From: Pirellulaceae bacterium
Lineage (GTDB): Bacteria; Planctomycetota; Planctomycetia; Pirellulales; Pirellulaceae
DNA length: 64,000 nt
Assembly (NCBI GenBank): GCA_026004775.1
Contig: BPJU01000001.1
Coordinates: 372,001-436,000, forward strand
Direction: 5' to 3'
In this document: positions 16,033-26,052 of the stretch, one piece after another
Position numbering within the stretch: position 1 is the stretch's first letter
Layout of the letters: each line of letters starts with the position of its first letter
The notes under the pieces: generated by a model
Seen by the model: only the letters and a program-made list of their open reading frames with translations
Databases searched by the model: none
Told to the model about the DNA's origin: nothing
Program-made: the position numbers and the translations under genes

Positions 16033-18241
16033 TTACCGGCGGACCATCCGTAAACCGCGGTCTAATGCCTGAGAGACAAAATCTTCCAGCGAACCGGCTG
16101 CAACCAGCGTCACGGCCCCTGGCGAGCCACTGGCACGGTAGCAGAGAGCTGTCAGGTCCGGGAGTTCGCGTTCCCCGCCCAGAATCAAGGGTACCGGAGC
16201 GCACGCGGCCAGCAACCCGGGCAGGTCGCCGTATTTCACGGCTCCCGGCCACAGATGCGGATGTCGAATATCGGTGATCGGCGCGAAACGGAAGCCGTTG
16301 GTCCACAATACCAGTCGATCCACGGCGCGCGCGGCTTGAACAGCGGCAGCCGCCGCCCACGCAGCGCCCGCCTCGACTCCCAACCAGCCATACCCAGCCG
16401 GTCGGGCCGGCAAGCTGGCGAGCGACGGCCACAGCGGTCATCACGTCGTGGACGCGCTGGGCGAAAAGCGGGTGGTTGTAGCCCAGTGTGTAGGCGGCGA
16501 TTTCACGCGGGTTGTCGACGCGCCGAGTCTGCTCGAACGGTTTGCCGTCCACGAAGTCCCCTGTATAGAGAACGTCCATTCCCAGCACGGCGAGATTTCG
16601 ATGCAAACAGGATTGCGCCACTTGCGACGGCGCGCCGGAGTCGGCCAGCAGCGTGCTCTTGCCGTCCGGATGCACCCAGACTACGACACCCGCTGCGGGC
16701 GCATTCGGTTTCAAGATCAAAGCCGGCAGTTGTTCGCTTGCCGGTAAATACCGTAACCGCCCAGATGTTTTCACTACGTCCGCCCCGACATTTTCAGCGT
16801 CAGTTTCCCATTTTACTTCGTCTGCGCCGGGAAATCGCCGTCCGATCATGATGTCGAAGGCACCGTGGAGCATACTCCGGAATGCAGGCCAATCGGCGGG
16901 TGAGCGCGGCAGAAGCTGCTGCCACTGCTCTTGCCACCGGGCGTCCCAGGCTCGCAGCATCGCCAGTTCGGCCTCTTCGTTCTGCGGAGGCTTCGGATGC
17001 TCCTCGTTCCACACCGACATTTCGCTTGCCGTGAGTGGAATAAAATCCTTCTCTTCTATGGGCGAGGGAAGGCCAAGTTGAAAATGTTTGTTGAAAAACT
17101 CATACATCATGGCTCGGCTGACGTAGTTATAATTGTGATCAAAATCGAAGTATTTTGCTTCGACACGGTCTTCCGCGCCCCACAGCCGATAGAGTTGTTT
17201 CAGTTCAGGAAGGCCTTTGGTTTCTATTTCACGAGTCCAGTCGTTGGCGGCGGTCATTCCCAGGGGTCGGGGAGCACATAACGCGGCCAGCTCGATGTTG
17301 CCTGTGTCGATCCGCAGGTAGCAGGCGTTTTCGCAGGTACAGCCGCCCTGCATGGCGGTGGAAACCATCACGGCAGGGAACACGGCGGTGGGCCGGTCGT
17401 CGACGGCAGCCAGCATGAACGTCTGCGTGCCGCCACCGCTTGCCCCGGTGACTCCCACTCGAGCAGCATCGACATCCGGTTGGCTGAGCAGCCAATCCAG
17501 GATGCGGATGGAATTGAAAGTTTGCAGCCCCAGGATGTTGATCAGGCGCAGTTCGGCTTGAGCGCTGAATATACCCCATCGGTCGACTTGGGACATTTCC
17601 GGACGCTGTTCTCGTAGACGATGAGCCACCTGTTCGGTGAAGGGAACGCTGTCGGCGTATCCGAGCATGTCGTAGTGGAAGACCAGGCATCCCATACGGG
17701 CCAGTTGCACGCAGCGGGCCTGAAGCGGGTAGCGGCCGCCGATGGGGAATCGCTCGGCTCCCGCAGCGATCTCCCGGGCGACTCCCTGTTCGCCGTGGTC
17801 AAAAAAGCGCCCGTTGGCCCAGTGTCCGTGGGGGCAGAGGACGACCGGGAGTTTTCCCGGCGCATGGCGGGGGCGGTAGAGGTTGCCGGTCACGTATAGA
17901 CCCGGTGCGCTTTGGAAGTAGACTTTGTCGACTGTGTAGTCATCGCGCTCGACTCGCCCATGCACGACGGCTTCGACCGCAGGTCGGGGCGGCATGGGCC
18001 AAAGGCCGCAAGCCACCAGCACCCGCCGCCGCACATAACGAGCACGCTCATGCCATTCGGATAGGCTCCGCGGCGGCTGGAACGGAAAGTAGCCATTCAG
18101 ATCGCGCAGTGGCCCCAGGCGGCTATCGTCCGGTGGACCGGCGGCTCGTAAGGGAACAGTCCCGCAGGCCGAGGCTGTAAAAAGTCCCACCGCCACGTGT
18201 TTAAGCCAAAGCCGCCGATCGATCGCGTCTGGCCTTTCCAT
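16033..18241 (-). CDS. Tat-exported alpha/beta-hydrolase (acetyl xylan esterase-like), two modules, frameshifted near 16400
   Basis: The start is the ATG at 18241, eight bases after AAGGAG. The leader contains RRLWLKHVAVGLFTASACG, Tat-like. The first hydrolase module (about 60-400) has VVLCPHGHW, GCLVFHYDMLGYADS and the nucleophile elbow GVTGASGGGTQT; a second, weaker module follows (ALILKPNAPAAGVVVWVHPDGKS). The frame that starts here runs to 16016 with nonsense at the end, whereas the +1 frame carries the expected C-terminus (YGWLGVEAGAAW, RLVLWTNGFRFAPITDIRHPHLWPG) and stops at 16033. Removing one C from the CCC run in GCCGGCCCGACC near 16400 joins them into a 735-residue protein. Sequencing error is likelier than decay because both parts look fully coding. 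The substrate is unknown; the family deacetylates plant or algal polysaccharides. Confidence 0.87.
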
Positions 18242-18492
18242 CGCTGTCTCCTTGTTGCCGTGTTGCGCTCGTTCGATGTTGTCCAATTCCACACCCGCCG
18301 TTTCCGCTTTGTGCCCGTTTGCCGTATTGAGTTCTCAGCCTGCGGGATTTTTGGGGCTTGTCCGGTTGGCCTTCTTGGGTTGTTAGATTGTTGGGGGGGT
18401 TGGGTGCATGCATCCAATTGTGTCACTGACAGTAGGCCGGTTGCAAGAGACGCTCGGGTCTGTGGCACCCCCGTCCCGGCCGCCATACGTAG

Positions 18493-18614
18493 CACGGCCG
18501 TCTCGGCCGTGAGGGTCACCAAAGATGCTTTTTAAAGCCGGTGCATAACGCGGGCTGCGCATCCCAGACGTCCTTGTGATGGAAAGTCTTCTCCTCACGG
18601 GCGAGACACCCGTG
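18493..18614. repeat. Two short inverted repeats in a 600-bp intergenic region
   Basis: CACGGCCG and CGGCCGTG at 18493-18511 form an 8-bp stem around TCT. CACGGG and CCCGTG at 18596-18614 form a 6-bp stem around CGAGACA. Sequences of this kind recur as dispersed palindromes in planctomycete genomes; that statement is from general knowledge. The whole gap from 18242 to 18838 holds no convincing gene. The two divergent flanking genes imply promoters somewhere in it. Confidence 0.6.
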
Positions 18615-18838
18615 CCATGCTGCCCAGCCCCAACTTCCTTCTGCTGGAAGATCGTCTCTCCACAGGCATGGCCTGGTGCAAAACGGTGAAAAGCAGCGTG
18701 TGGTTGCCGCCCTTACGGAGCGGCCATACAATTCAGGCACACTCAAAGCCGGCACTATTCCGATCGGAGCGCTGCCTGGGTAGACCCACAGGTAAGTTAA
18801 TTGTGGGAAAGGCAGTTGGCTAAGGAAAGGTCGCGTGG

Positions 18839-19555
18839 ATGAAAAAGTCGCGGGAGCCAATGACGGTGGGGCGGCTGGCGGCAGAGCGTCCGGCGGCCGC
18901 CGCAGTACTGGAACGACTGGGCTTCGATTACGTCTGGCAGGGTGACCAAGTCCTCGATGAAGCGTGCCAGGCAGCGGGAATGGACGTCAATGAGCTCCTG
19001 GAACTGGTTGCGGCGGAAGAGCATAGCCAACAACCAACGCCGGCAACCGGCGGGGCTAACTTGATGGAACGTTCGTTGACCGAGCTTTGCGACCACATCG
19101 AGCAGACGCACCACGAATACTTGAAAGTCCAACTGCCTCGGTTGGATACTTTGATTAACTGGGTAACGGAGCAAGCCGAGGAACGGTACGAGGTTTGGGA
19201 CAGTGTCCGGCGGATCTTTCGCAAGATGCGTGCGGAGCTGGAAGGGAATCTTTCCAGTCAAGAATGGGTGCTGTTCCCTGCGATTCGCCGGCTGGAGCAG
19301 CATGGAAAGCGGGCGGGATTCCCATTCGCGCGTTTTTCCGAGCCCATTGGAAAAGTCAAACAAGAACATCAGCGTGTGGGAGAGGCATTTCGCGAGCTAC
19401 GAAGGCTGACAGACCAATATGCGGTCCCAAGCGATGCGTCTCATTCCTATCGGGAACTGATGGAATCCCTGCAACAATGCGAAAAAAACTTGTATGAACA
19501 CTTTCACAAGGAACACAATATACTTTTCCGCAAGACGTTGAAGATCATGCGTTGA
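18839..19555 (+). CDS. RIC/YtfE-like hemerythrin-domain protein with degenerate metal site
   Basis: 238 residues. The N-terminal DUF542/ScdA-N domain (MTVGRLAAERPAAAAVLERLGFDYVWQGD) is followed by a hemerythrin-like four-helix domain. RIC proteins repair Fe-S clusters damaged by NO or peroxide using a carboxylate/His di-iron site. Aligned by eye to E. coli YtfE, the CC of DYCCGG is replaced by VW. Of the di-iron ligands, the His in THHEYLKVQLP, the His in KQEHQRVG, and the His and Glu in YEHFHKEHNILF are kept. The pair in the H-x3-E-E-x2-LFP helix reads N-LSS-Q-E-WVLFP, so both His and Glu are lost. Either the metal site is altered or the protein has a different role. It stands alone and converges with the next gene. 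Confidence 0.85.
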   Translation: MKKSREPMTVGRLAAERPAAAAVLERLGFDYVWQGDQVLDEACQAAGMDVNELLELVAAEEHSQQPTPATGGANLMERSLTELCDHIEQTHHEYLKVQLPRLDTLINWVTEQAEERYEVWDSVRRIFRKMRAELEGNLSSQEWVLFPAIRRLEQHGKRAGFPFARFSEPIGKVKQEHQRVGEAFRELRRLTDQYAVPSDASHSYRELMESLQQCEKNLYEHFHKEHNILFRKTLKIMR

Positions 19556-19585
19556 TAGCGGGTGACAAAGTTCGATTGTAACGGC

Positions 19586-22500
19586 TCAGTTGCGCTCGGC
19601 GGGTGTCCGTACCGCCTTGGAACCGGCGAGCGGCAGGCTGACCCAGTCGCTGTGGCCTTCGATTAAGATCAATCGGCAGTTTATAGGTGGCGCTGCCCAT
19701 TGCTGTTTGATGCCCGAGGGCCAGCGCACCGAGAGCTGGTCGACGACCTCCGCTTTCCCCAGCCCGAACACCAACTGTTTCTGGTTGCTTGCCATGTAGC
19801 CATCCCCGGCAGTGACTTGTGCTGTGCGCAGTCGACCTGCGGCGTGAACCTGGACAATCGCCCCAACGGCATCCCGGTCGCTTATGGTGCCTCGCAGTTC
19901 CACCACCAACACATTGGCTGCGACAGGCGATTCGTTGGTCAACAACGCAACCGGGTCGTTCATGTGCGAGATTACCACATCTTCCCGTCCGTCACCGTTC
20001 CAATCCAATCGTGCCATGCCTCGGCCCAGGAAAGTCCGCTGGAAAAAATCCCCCAAGCGCTGGGCCGGCACTTCAACGAACCGGCCGCCGCCCAAGTTGT
20101 GAAAATACTGCGCAGGCATCTTGAACGGTTGCCCCCACCGCGAACGGTCTTCGATGTGGCCATTGGTGACCAACAGATCCGGCCACCCATCCAAGTCGCT
20201 GTCCACGAATTGCGTGCCGAAACCGAGCATCTTGAGACTGGCGGTTCCCAGACCGCGCTGGAGAGCTTCGTCTTCAAAAACCGTCGCCTGTCCGTGGTTC
20301 ATGTAAAGCGCATTCATTTCGTCATAGAAATTCGTCACGAATAAGTCCAAATTTCCGTCTTGGTCCACGTCCCCGGCGGCTATTCCCATGCAAGCTTGAA
20401 ATTGGCCTAGTCGGTCGCAGGCAAGTCCCGTCAAAAAGGCGCGATTTTGGAATCGCGGCGAGGCACCTCTTTCTGCCTGGTTGACAAAGTAAAAGTTCGG
20501 TGTGCCGTCGTTGGCAACAAAAACACTCAGTTTGCCACTGTGATCAAAGTCCGCCACTAATATCCCCAAGCCCTTGCCTCCCGGGGCCATGATCCCAGCC
20601 TCGGCGGTGATGTCGTCAAAAAGCCCATTACCCTGATTCAACAGCAGGCGATCCTGAGCGGCAGGAAAAAGCGCTGGCGGGCAGGTTCGCGGGCGCCCGC
20701 CCTCGAAACAACGCCTTTCAAAGACATCGCCAGCCAAGTAATTCACCTCATACAGATCGGGCCATGAATCACCATTCACATCCGCTATGGCACAACTTGT
20801 GGTCCAGATTGTCCCGGTTATCTCCTCCCAAGCGAGCTGGAACGTCCCATCTCCGTTGTTGCGGTACAGGCGGTTCGGGCCCACCTTGGCTACCAACACG
20901 TCGGGGAAACCGTCATTGTTGAAATCGCCAACTGCGATCCCCTGACTAAATCCCACATCGTGCAGTCCGGATTCTTCTGTGATGTCACGGAAAGTTTTAC
21001 CACCTTGATTGCGAAACAAACGACTTCGATACTGGATCTGCCGCTCGTCCGGCGGCCAGGGACATGCTTGAGTCAAGAGCAGGTCGGGCCAGCCGTCGCC
21101 GTCGAAATCCAAAACTCCGGTGCCATTGCCTGTACTTTCGAGCAGCCTTACTTCCTCTACGGCCGGGTCATCGCCGTTGTAAGCTGTGAACAAGAGGCCA
21201 CTATCACCAGCGCGGTCGACGAACCGCACCGGCGGCAGTTCCGCCGGCAAGGGGAGGCGCTCCCTGCCATCCGACTGTTCAGATAAAGCGAACGGCAAGG
21301 GGTACGAGGACAAGTCAACCGACAGAGCCGGACAGGCCGTCGGGCTGGTGCGCGGTGTGGCTGCGGTCAATTGGCGGTCCAACTGGCGCCGTTTGTCGAC
21401 GGCCCAAACAGAGGTTGGACGAATCGACAAAAGGACGCGGCACCACTGCCGTGCCTCCCATAGCCTTCCGAGTTGTTCGCAGAGTTCTACAACTTGCCGA
21501 ATTGTCTGCTCGGTGTCGCTCCGCACCGCCAATTGATGGCGATGGTTGTAGATATGCTTGAGCCCCGCGGCCAATTGGAACAACTGTTCGGCCCTGGTCC
21601 GAAACGGCTCAGCCAATGACTGTTCGCCTTCGCCGGCCAGCAGGACAGAGAGCTGGTAGTGAATTTGTTCGTGATTCGGGTCACGCCGCGCTGCCTCCCA
21701 AAAACAGCGAATGGCTGCTCGAACCTGCCCGGAATTCTTGGCGGCAAGACCGCGTGCGTACCAGATCTGCGGATGCACATCGGCACCCGGTGGCAGCCGA
21801 CTCTCCCACTGCTGGTACTCGCTGCCAAAACCGTGCTGGGCGATGATCCATCCGAGCCAGGCATGAGCTTCCACAAGATTCCGGTCATAGGCGAGGATTT
21901 GTTCGAGCCACTGCCGTGCCTGTTCCAGTTGGAAGCGATGCAAAGCGTCCCTTGCCGCCGCCAATCGGGGCAAAGGATCGTCCGGGACAGCTTCCAGATA
22001 GCGCCGCGTTTCGGACGGCAAATTGTAATCCGGCCAAAGATCGCCCAACAGTATCAGCTCTTCGAGTGTTATGTCACCCTGTTTGAGCAGCTCAAACAGC
22101 AACGGTTCCGTTTCCCAGCGGCGGCCTTCTACGGTCAGAATGAACGCCAGCCGGTGAAGAGCCGGTAACTGATGCGGGTCGACCGACAGGGCCCGCCGGA
22201 ACAGTGTTTCAGCTTGCCGGACACCGCCGATCCGCCACGCCAAATCACCTGCGGTGGCAAGGAGGGGCGCAGAAGCGGCCGAGCTGACCTTGTCCAGTTG
22301 CTTCAAGTAACGAAGGGCACCGTCGCGGCGGCCGTCCCGGAGTGCCGCCTCGGCCGCAAGCAATAACGCGTCGGCCGCCGCTCCAGACCGACCATGCAGT
22401 TGGCGGGCAAGCTCTTCGGCGTCCGAGTAGCGGCCCTCCAAAAAAGCCCGCTTGGCGTTGTCCAGCAGTGCGAAAGACGCCGATGTTGATGGATTGTTCC

Positions 22501-22636
22501 CACCACGATCCTGCCAGGCAGCTTGCCGGAGGATGGTTACCCACAGGATGAGCATCACACCGGTGGCGGCCACCAGTGCGCTTCGCGAGATGACCGCGAT
22601 GTAGTGACGATTCATTTGCCGTTTCTGAAACGTCAT
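19586..22636 (-). CDS. TPR plus FG-GAP/VCBS repeat protein with ASPIC/UnbV C-terminus
   Basis: 1016 residues. An N-terminal signal anchor (YIAVISRSALVAATGVMLILWVTIL) is followed by about 400 residues of TPR-like helices (LFRRALSVDPHQLPALHRLAFIL, LVEAHAWLGWIIAQHG). Then come FG-GAP/VCBS propeller blades with calcium-loop-like signatures (GVLDFDGDGWPDLLLT, AVGDFNNDGFPDVLVAK, DVDQDGNLDLFVTNF, DSDLDGWPDLLVTNGH). An ASPIC/UnbV domain (VVELRGTISDRDAVGAIVQVHAAGRLRTAQV...LSVRWPSGIKQQW) ends the protein. Such CRTAC1-like proteins are abundant in planctomycetes and are probably exported adhesion or binding proteins. The start could also be the ATG at 22615; neither has a strong ribosome site. Confidence 0.93.
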   Translation of the reverse strand: MTFQKRQMNRHYIAVISRSALVAATGVMLILWVTILRQAAWQDRGGNNPSTSASFALLDNAKRAFLEGRYSDAEELARQLHGRSGAAADALLLAAEAALRDGRRDGALRYLKQLDKVSSAASAPLLATAGDLAWRIGGVRQAETLFRRALSVDPHQLPALHRLAFILTVEGRRWETEPLLFELLKQGDITLEELILLGDLWPDYNLPSETRRYLEAVPDDPLPRLAAARDALHRFQLEQARQWLEQILAYDRNLVEAHAWLGWIIAQHGFGSEYQQWESRLPPGADVHPQIWYARGLAAKNSGQVRAAIRCFWEAARRDPNHEQIHYQLSVLLAGEGEQSLAEPFRTRAEQLFQLAAGLKHIYNHRHQLAVRSDTEQTIRQVVELCEQLGRLWEARQWCRVLLSIRPTSVWAVDKRRQLDRQLTAATPRTSPTACPALSVDLSSYPLPFALSEQSDGRERLPLPAELPPVRFVDRAGDSGLLFTAYNGDDPAVEEVRLLESTGNGTGVLDFDGDGWPDLLLTQACPWPPDERQIQYRSRLFRNQGGKTFRDITEESGLHDVGFSQGIAVGDFNNDGFPDVLVAKVGPNRLYRNNGDGTFQLAWEEITGTIWTTSCAIADVNGDSWPDLYEVNYLAGDVFERRCFEGGRPRTCPPALFPAAQDRLLLNQGNGLFDDITAEAGIMAPGGKGLGILVADFDHSGKLSVFVANDGTPNFYFVNQAERGASPRFQNRAFLTGLACDRLGQFQACMGIAAGDVDQDGNLDLFVTNFYDEMNALYMNHGQATVFEDEALQRGLGTASLKMLGFGTQFVDSDLDGWPDLLVTNGHIEDRSRWGQPFKMPAQYFHNLGGGRFVEVPAQRLGDFFQRTFLGRGMARLDWNGDGREDVVISHMNDPVALLTNESPVAANVLVVELRGTISDRDAVGAIVQVHAAGRLRTAQVTAGDGYMASNQKQLVFGLGKAEVVDQLSVRWPSGIKQQWAAPPINCRLILIEGHSDWVSLPLAGSKAVRTPAERN

Positions 22637-23077
22637 GGTTTGACTTACTGCCTATCCGAAAACCGCCGTTGGTCCTTTTATCCACAGCGTGCGAATCGGT
22701 TTCCGGATAGGCTCTTAGGCCATAGCTTGCGAAACTTCATTGTCATCAAGATTATCCACGCGTTCTACGGCGGGGGGCGACCGAGCTCGCCGCAATGGCC
22801 TTTATGGTGTAGGTGGCTTTGCATACTGGGGGGCATTCGGGCGTCCTCTTGGGGGCGATTAGGTGGCTGTAACCCCTTCAGGAGCCAACTTTTACATAAC
22901 TTTTACACAGCCGTGACACAGTTGTGACACATGCTTTTCCGATACGCACTAGAATCCTCAGCAGTTGCGAACGAGCTGCGGGCTGGAACGAGGCCGCTTA
23001 GCGGAGCGAAACGGTGGTCGGCACGGGTTGGTGCGTCGGCCGCCGGCAGCCGCTTCGATATACGAAAGGAGCGGGGA
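22637..23077. promoter_or_regulatory. Intergenic region with repeated TTTTACA and GTGACACA words
   Basis: This 440-base gap separates the divergent TPR/FG-GAP and desaturase genes, so it must hold both promoters. At 22888-22931 ACTTTTACATA, ACTTTTACACA, CGTGACACAG and TGTGACACAT follow each other. The same words (ATGTGACACAGCTTTTACG) occur once more just inside the desaturase gene, at 23092-23110. They could be operator half-sites, but I know no regulator that fits. AGGAG at 23067-23071 is the desaturase ribosome site. Confidence 0.3.
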
Positions 23078-23978
23078 ATGGTGACGCAATATGTGACACA
23101 GCTTTTACGACAGCGTTTCCCGCACGGGATTGCGTGGGGAATCGTCACGTGGTTGTTGGTGATCCATGTTGGGGCACTGGCCGCACCCTGGACGTTTACC
23201 TGGTCGGGCCTAGGGCTTGCCTTAATTCTGCATTGGATCACGGGAGGAATCGGGATCTGTTTAGGCTATCATCGATTGTTGACGCATCGCAGTTTCCTCA
23301 CCTACCGTTGGGTTCGCTACTTGTTGGCGATCATTGGTGGTCTGGCGGGTGAGGGGACGGCGCTGGATTGGGTAGCCAATCATCGCAAACACCACGCGTT
23401 GAGCGACAAGGAAGGCGACCCGCATTCGCCCCACGACGGTCCGTGGTGGAGCCACATGCTGTGGCTGGCTCGGGCCAAAAGCTCCGGACGAATACGAGGC
23501 GCACTTGCGGCGGTGGGCTCCGGACCTGCTGAAAGACCGCCCGTTGCGGATCATATCGGCGTTGTTCTTGCCGCTCCACTTGCTGTTCGCATCGATGGTG
23601 TTCTTGGCCGGCTGGGCCGCCGGTGGGCTGGCTCTGGGCTTGTCGTGGCTGGTTTGGGGCATCTTCGTCCGGTTGGTACTGGTGCTGCACTCGACGTGGC
23701 TCGTCAATTCCGCCAGTCACATGTGGGGTTACCGCAATTACGAGACTGCCGACGACAGCCGCAACAACTGGTGGGTGGCGCTTGTTACGTATGGTGAGGG
23801 CTGGCACAACAACCACCATGCTTTCCCCAGCATGGCCAAGCACGGCCACCGCTGGTGGGAAATCGATTTGACGTACTGGACAATCCGTCTTATGAAGTGG
23901 TGCGGTTTGGCCTGGAAGGTGATCGATTACAAGACACGGGCCGAAAAACCGCGCCACGATCGACCCGCCGCTGCTTGA
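23078..23978 (+). CDS. Membrane acyl (delta-9-type) fatty acid desaturase, frameshifted near 23480
   Basis: The start is the ATG at 23078, preceded by AGGAG. The family's three His boxes are all present: GYHRLLTHRS, NHRKHHALSD and HNNHHAF. The first two are in the starting frame, the third in the +1 frame. Hydrophobic segments (GIVTWLLVIHVGALAA, LRIISALFLPLHLLFASMVFLAGWAAGG) are also split. Removing one A from the AAAA run in GGCCAAAAGCTCC (about 23477) restores ...LARAKAPDEYEAHLRRWAPDLL and one 299-residue protein ending at 23978. Family role: an oxygen-dependent di-iron enzyme placing a cis double bond in acyl-CoA or membrane lipid acyl chains, acting in the cytoplasmic membrane. Both halves are well conserved, so the frameshift is probably a sequence error. 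Confidence 0.9.
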
Positions 23979-24175
23979 CCGACTGGGCTGCGTTGCCAGG
24001 CTGATCGTGACACTCCTGCGTTGCAACGGTATAACAGCCCGAAAGGACGGGGAGGTTGCAGGGAGTGTCGCGGCGAGTCATGCGCTCAACGCACCCAAAA
24101 GTTCAGGCGACAAGGAGGCCACGCGGCGCTGGTGAGGAGGAGAGCCTGCCGCAAGGCCGGGGATGTCGGCCGGTA

Positions 24176-25834
24176 ATGATACGTCCGGCACGCACCGCTT
24201 GTGCCGTGTGGGGGTCGCTCATTGCCGGAGCCGTATGCTATTGGGCTGCCTTTCCCCCGCTTTCCCTGTATGGGCTTGCTTGGTTGGCTCCACTGCCTTG
24301 GCTGTGGTGGCTGTCGCAGCCCCACTTGCCCCGGCGGTTTTATTGGGCCACGTATGTGGCGGGGCTGGTTTTTTGGTTGCCCACGCTTCAAGGAATTCGG
24401 CTGCCGCACCCGCTGCTTTATGTCGGCTGGATCGCCTTGTCGGCCTACCTGTCGCTTTATTGGGTGCTATTCGCGTGGCTGTCACGCCGTTGCCTGGTGA
24501 GCGGTCGATGGCCTACCTGGGTTGCCCTGCCGCTGGTGTGGGCCGTATGCGAGTGGCTTCGCGGACAGGGGCCGCTGGGCTTCTCGGCAGCGCTGCTGGC
24601 ACACACGCAGCTTTCCGTATTGCCGCTTATTCAGGTCGCCGACCTGTGCGGGGGATACACGCTGAGTGCCCTGATGCTCGCCGTCGGTACGCTCCTGGTA
24701 AATGGCCTTCTCTATCCGGCACGCCGCATCGTCTACTCGCTGTCGGCGATCGCTCTATTGGTTGCCGCGTCGCTGTACGGTTGGATGCGTTTAGCGAGCA
24801 GTCCCAAGGGGCCTGTAATCCTGCGAGCCGCTCTGATCCAAGCCGACTACGATACGGTTTTTGAGTTCAACCCCGAACGCAACCTTCAGATGTTTACCGA
24901 CTATTTGAAGCTGGCTCAGCAGGCTGCCCACCGCGAACCCGACTTGGATCTCATTATTTGGCCGGAATCCACCTTTACGGAAAATAACCCCTACATGGTC
25001 GCGGACGAGGCCGTGGTTCCGCCGCCTCCCGATGGCCTGGGGGCTGAAAGCTGGCAGAAGCTGTGGAGCGAGCGCCGCCGGGCGTTTCTGGACAAGTGCC
25101 GCTACGTGGCCCGTTCTACACAACAAGCCGCGGACAACCATCCGGGAGTCTGGAACCTGGTGGGTACCGAAGTGATCGATTTTCGGCAACAGCCGCCCGC
25201 CACGTACAACTCGGTGTTGCTGCTGGATCGGCAAGGCAACGTTCGCGCTCGATACGACAAGATCCACCTGGTGATCTTTGGAGAGTATTTGCCGTTCGGG
25301 CGATGGTTCCCGTGGCTGTACCGGATTACGCCGTTAAGCAACGGAGTCACTCCGGGAAAAGAACCCGTGGCCATGACCGTTGGCGAGGCTCGGCTGGCTC
25401 CGAACATCTGTTTTGAGAGTACGGTACCCCACCTTGTAGGATGGCATGTACACTATTTGAGGAGAAGCGGGCAGGCGCCGGACGTGCTCGTCAATGTGAC
25501 GCACGACGGCTGGTTTTGGGGATCGAGCATACTGGATCTGCACTTGGCCTGTTCGGTGTTCCGGGCGGTGGAACAGCGCCGGCCGTTGCTCATGGCGGCC
25601 AATCCCGGGATCACGGCATGGGTCGATGGAAATGGCCGGGTGGTCGCGGCTCTGCCGCGACATGCGGTGCGCTACCTGAAGGCCGACGTGGTGCGCGATG
25701 GTCGTTTCGGGCTTTACAGCTACGTCGGAGACCTTCCCTGGTGGGGAGCCTTTCTGTTGGTCGTGGTCTGGGGAGCGGGCATCCGCCCTGGCAAGGAATG
25801 GCTTGTGTGGTCCAAGCATCAAGGCGGGGCCTGA
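24176..25834 (+). CDS. lnt: Apolipoprotein N-acyltransferase
   Basis: 552 residues from the ATG at 24176 (MIRPARTACAVWG); the frame is open upstream but the extra 40 residues are hydrophilic and unlike the family. Six or so hydrophobic helices fill the first ~230 residues (FPPLSLYGLAWLAPLPWLWWL and others). A nitrilase domain follows with the catalytic Glu in LIIWPESTFTEN, the Lys in YDKIHLVIFGEYLPFG and the Cys in APNICFESTVPHL. The enzyme moves an acyl chain from phospholipid to the N-terminal Cys of diacylglyceryl lipoproteins in the inner membrane. Its presence fits a diderm planctomycete. Confidence 0.95.
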   Translation: MIRPARTACAVWGSLIAGAVCYWAAFPPLSLYGLAWLAPLPWLWWLSQPHLPRRFYWATYVAGLVFWLPTLQGIRLPHPLLYVGWIALSAYLSLYWVLFAWLSRRCLVSGRWPTWVALPLVWAVCEWLRGQGPLGFSAALLAHTQLSVLPLIQVADLCGGYTLSALMLAVGTLLVNGLLYPARRIVYSLSAIALLVAASLYGWMRLASSPKGPVILRAALIQADYDTVFEFNPERNLQMFTDYLKLAQQAAHREPDLDLIIWPESTFTENNPYMVADEAVVPPPPDGLGAESWQKLWSERRRAFLDKCRYVARSTQQAADNHPGVWNLVGTEVIDFRQQPPATYNSVLLLDRQGNVRARYDKIHLVIFGEYLPFGRWFPWLYRITPLSNGVTPGKEPVAMTVGEARLAPNICFESTVPHLVGWHVHYLRRSGQAPDVLVNVTHDGWFWGSSILDLHLACSVFRAVEQRRPLLMAANPGITAWVDGNGRVVAALPRHAVRYLKADVVRDGRFGLYSYVGDLPWWGAFLLVVVWGAGIRPGKEWLVWSKHQGGA

Positions 25835-26052
25835 AGTTCCGGATATATCAGAAGCACGGCCTATAGGGAGCCCGGACGAGTCGATCAGCCTGCCTGTCTT
25901 GTGCATCTTGCCAACTTCGTTGACATCGGCTTTAGGTGTCAATTATACTAAAGCAGCTTTTGCTGGTTCGTTTACGAATAGCAGGGTGCGCCGGCCAGCC
26001 GCCTGGCGCATGGTAATCAAGGTGGGGCCACTGCGAGCAAGGGTGACGGGCC

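Noticed and set aside
23460-23510. Programmed +1 ribosomal frameshift in the desaturase
   Set aside because: No slippery site or stimulatory structure was evident, and the same homopolymer lesion occurs in unrelated genes.
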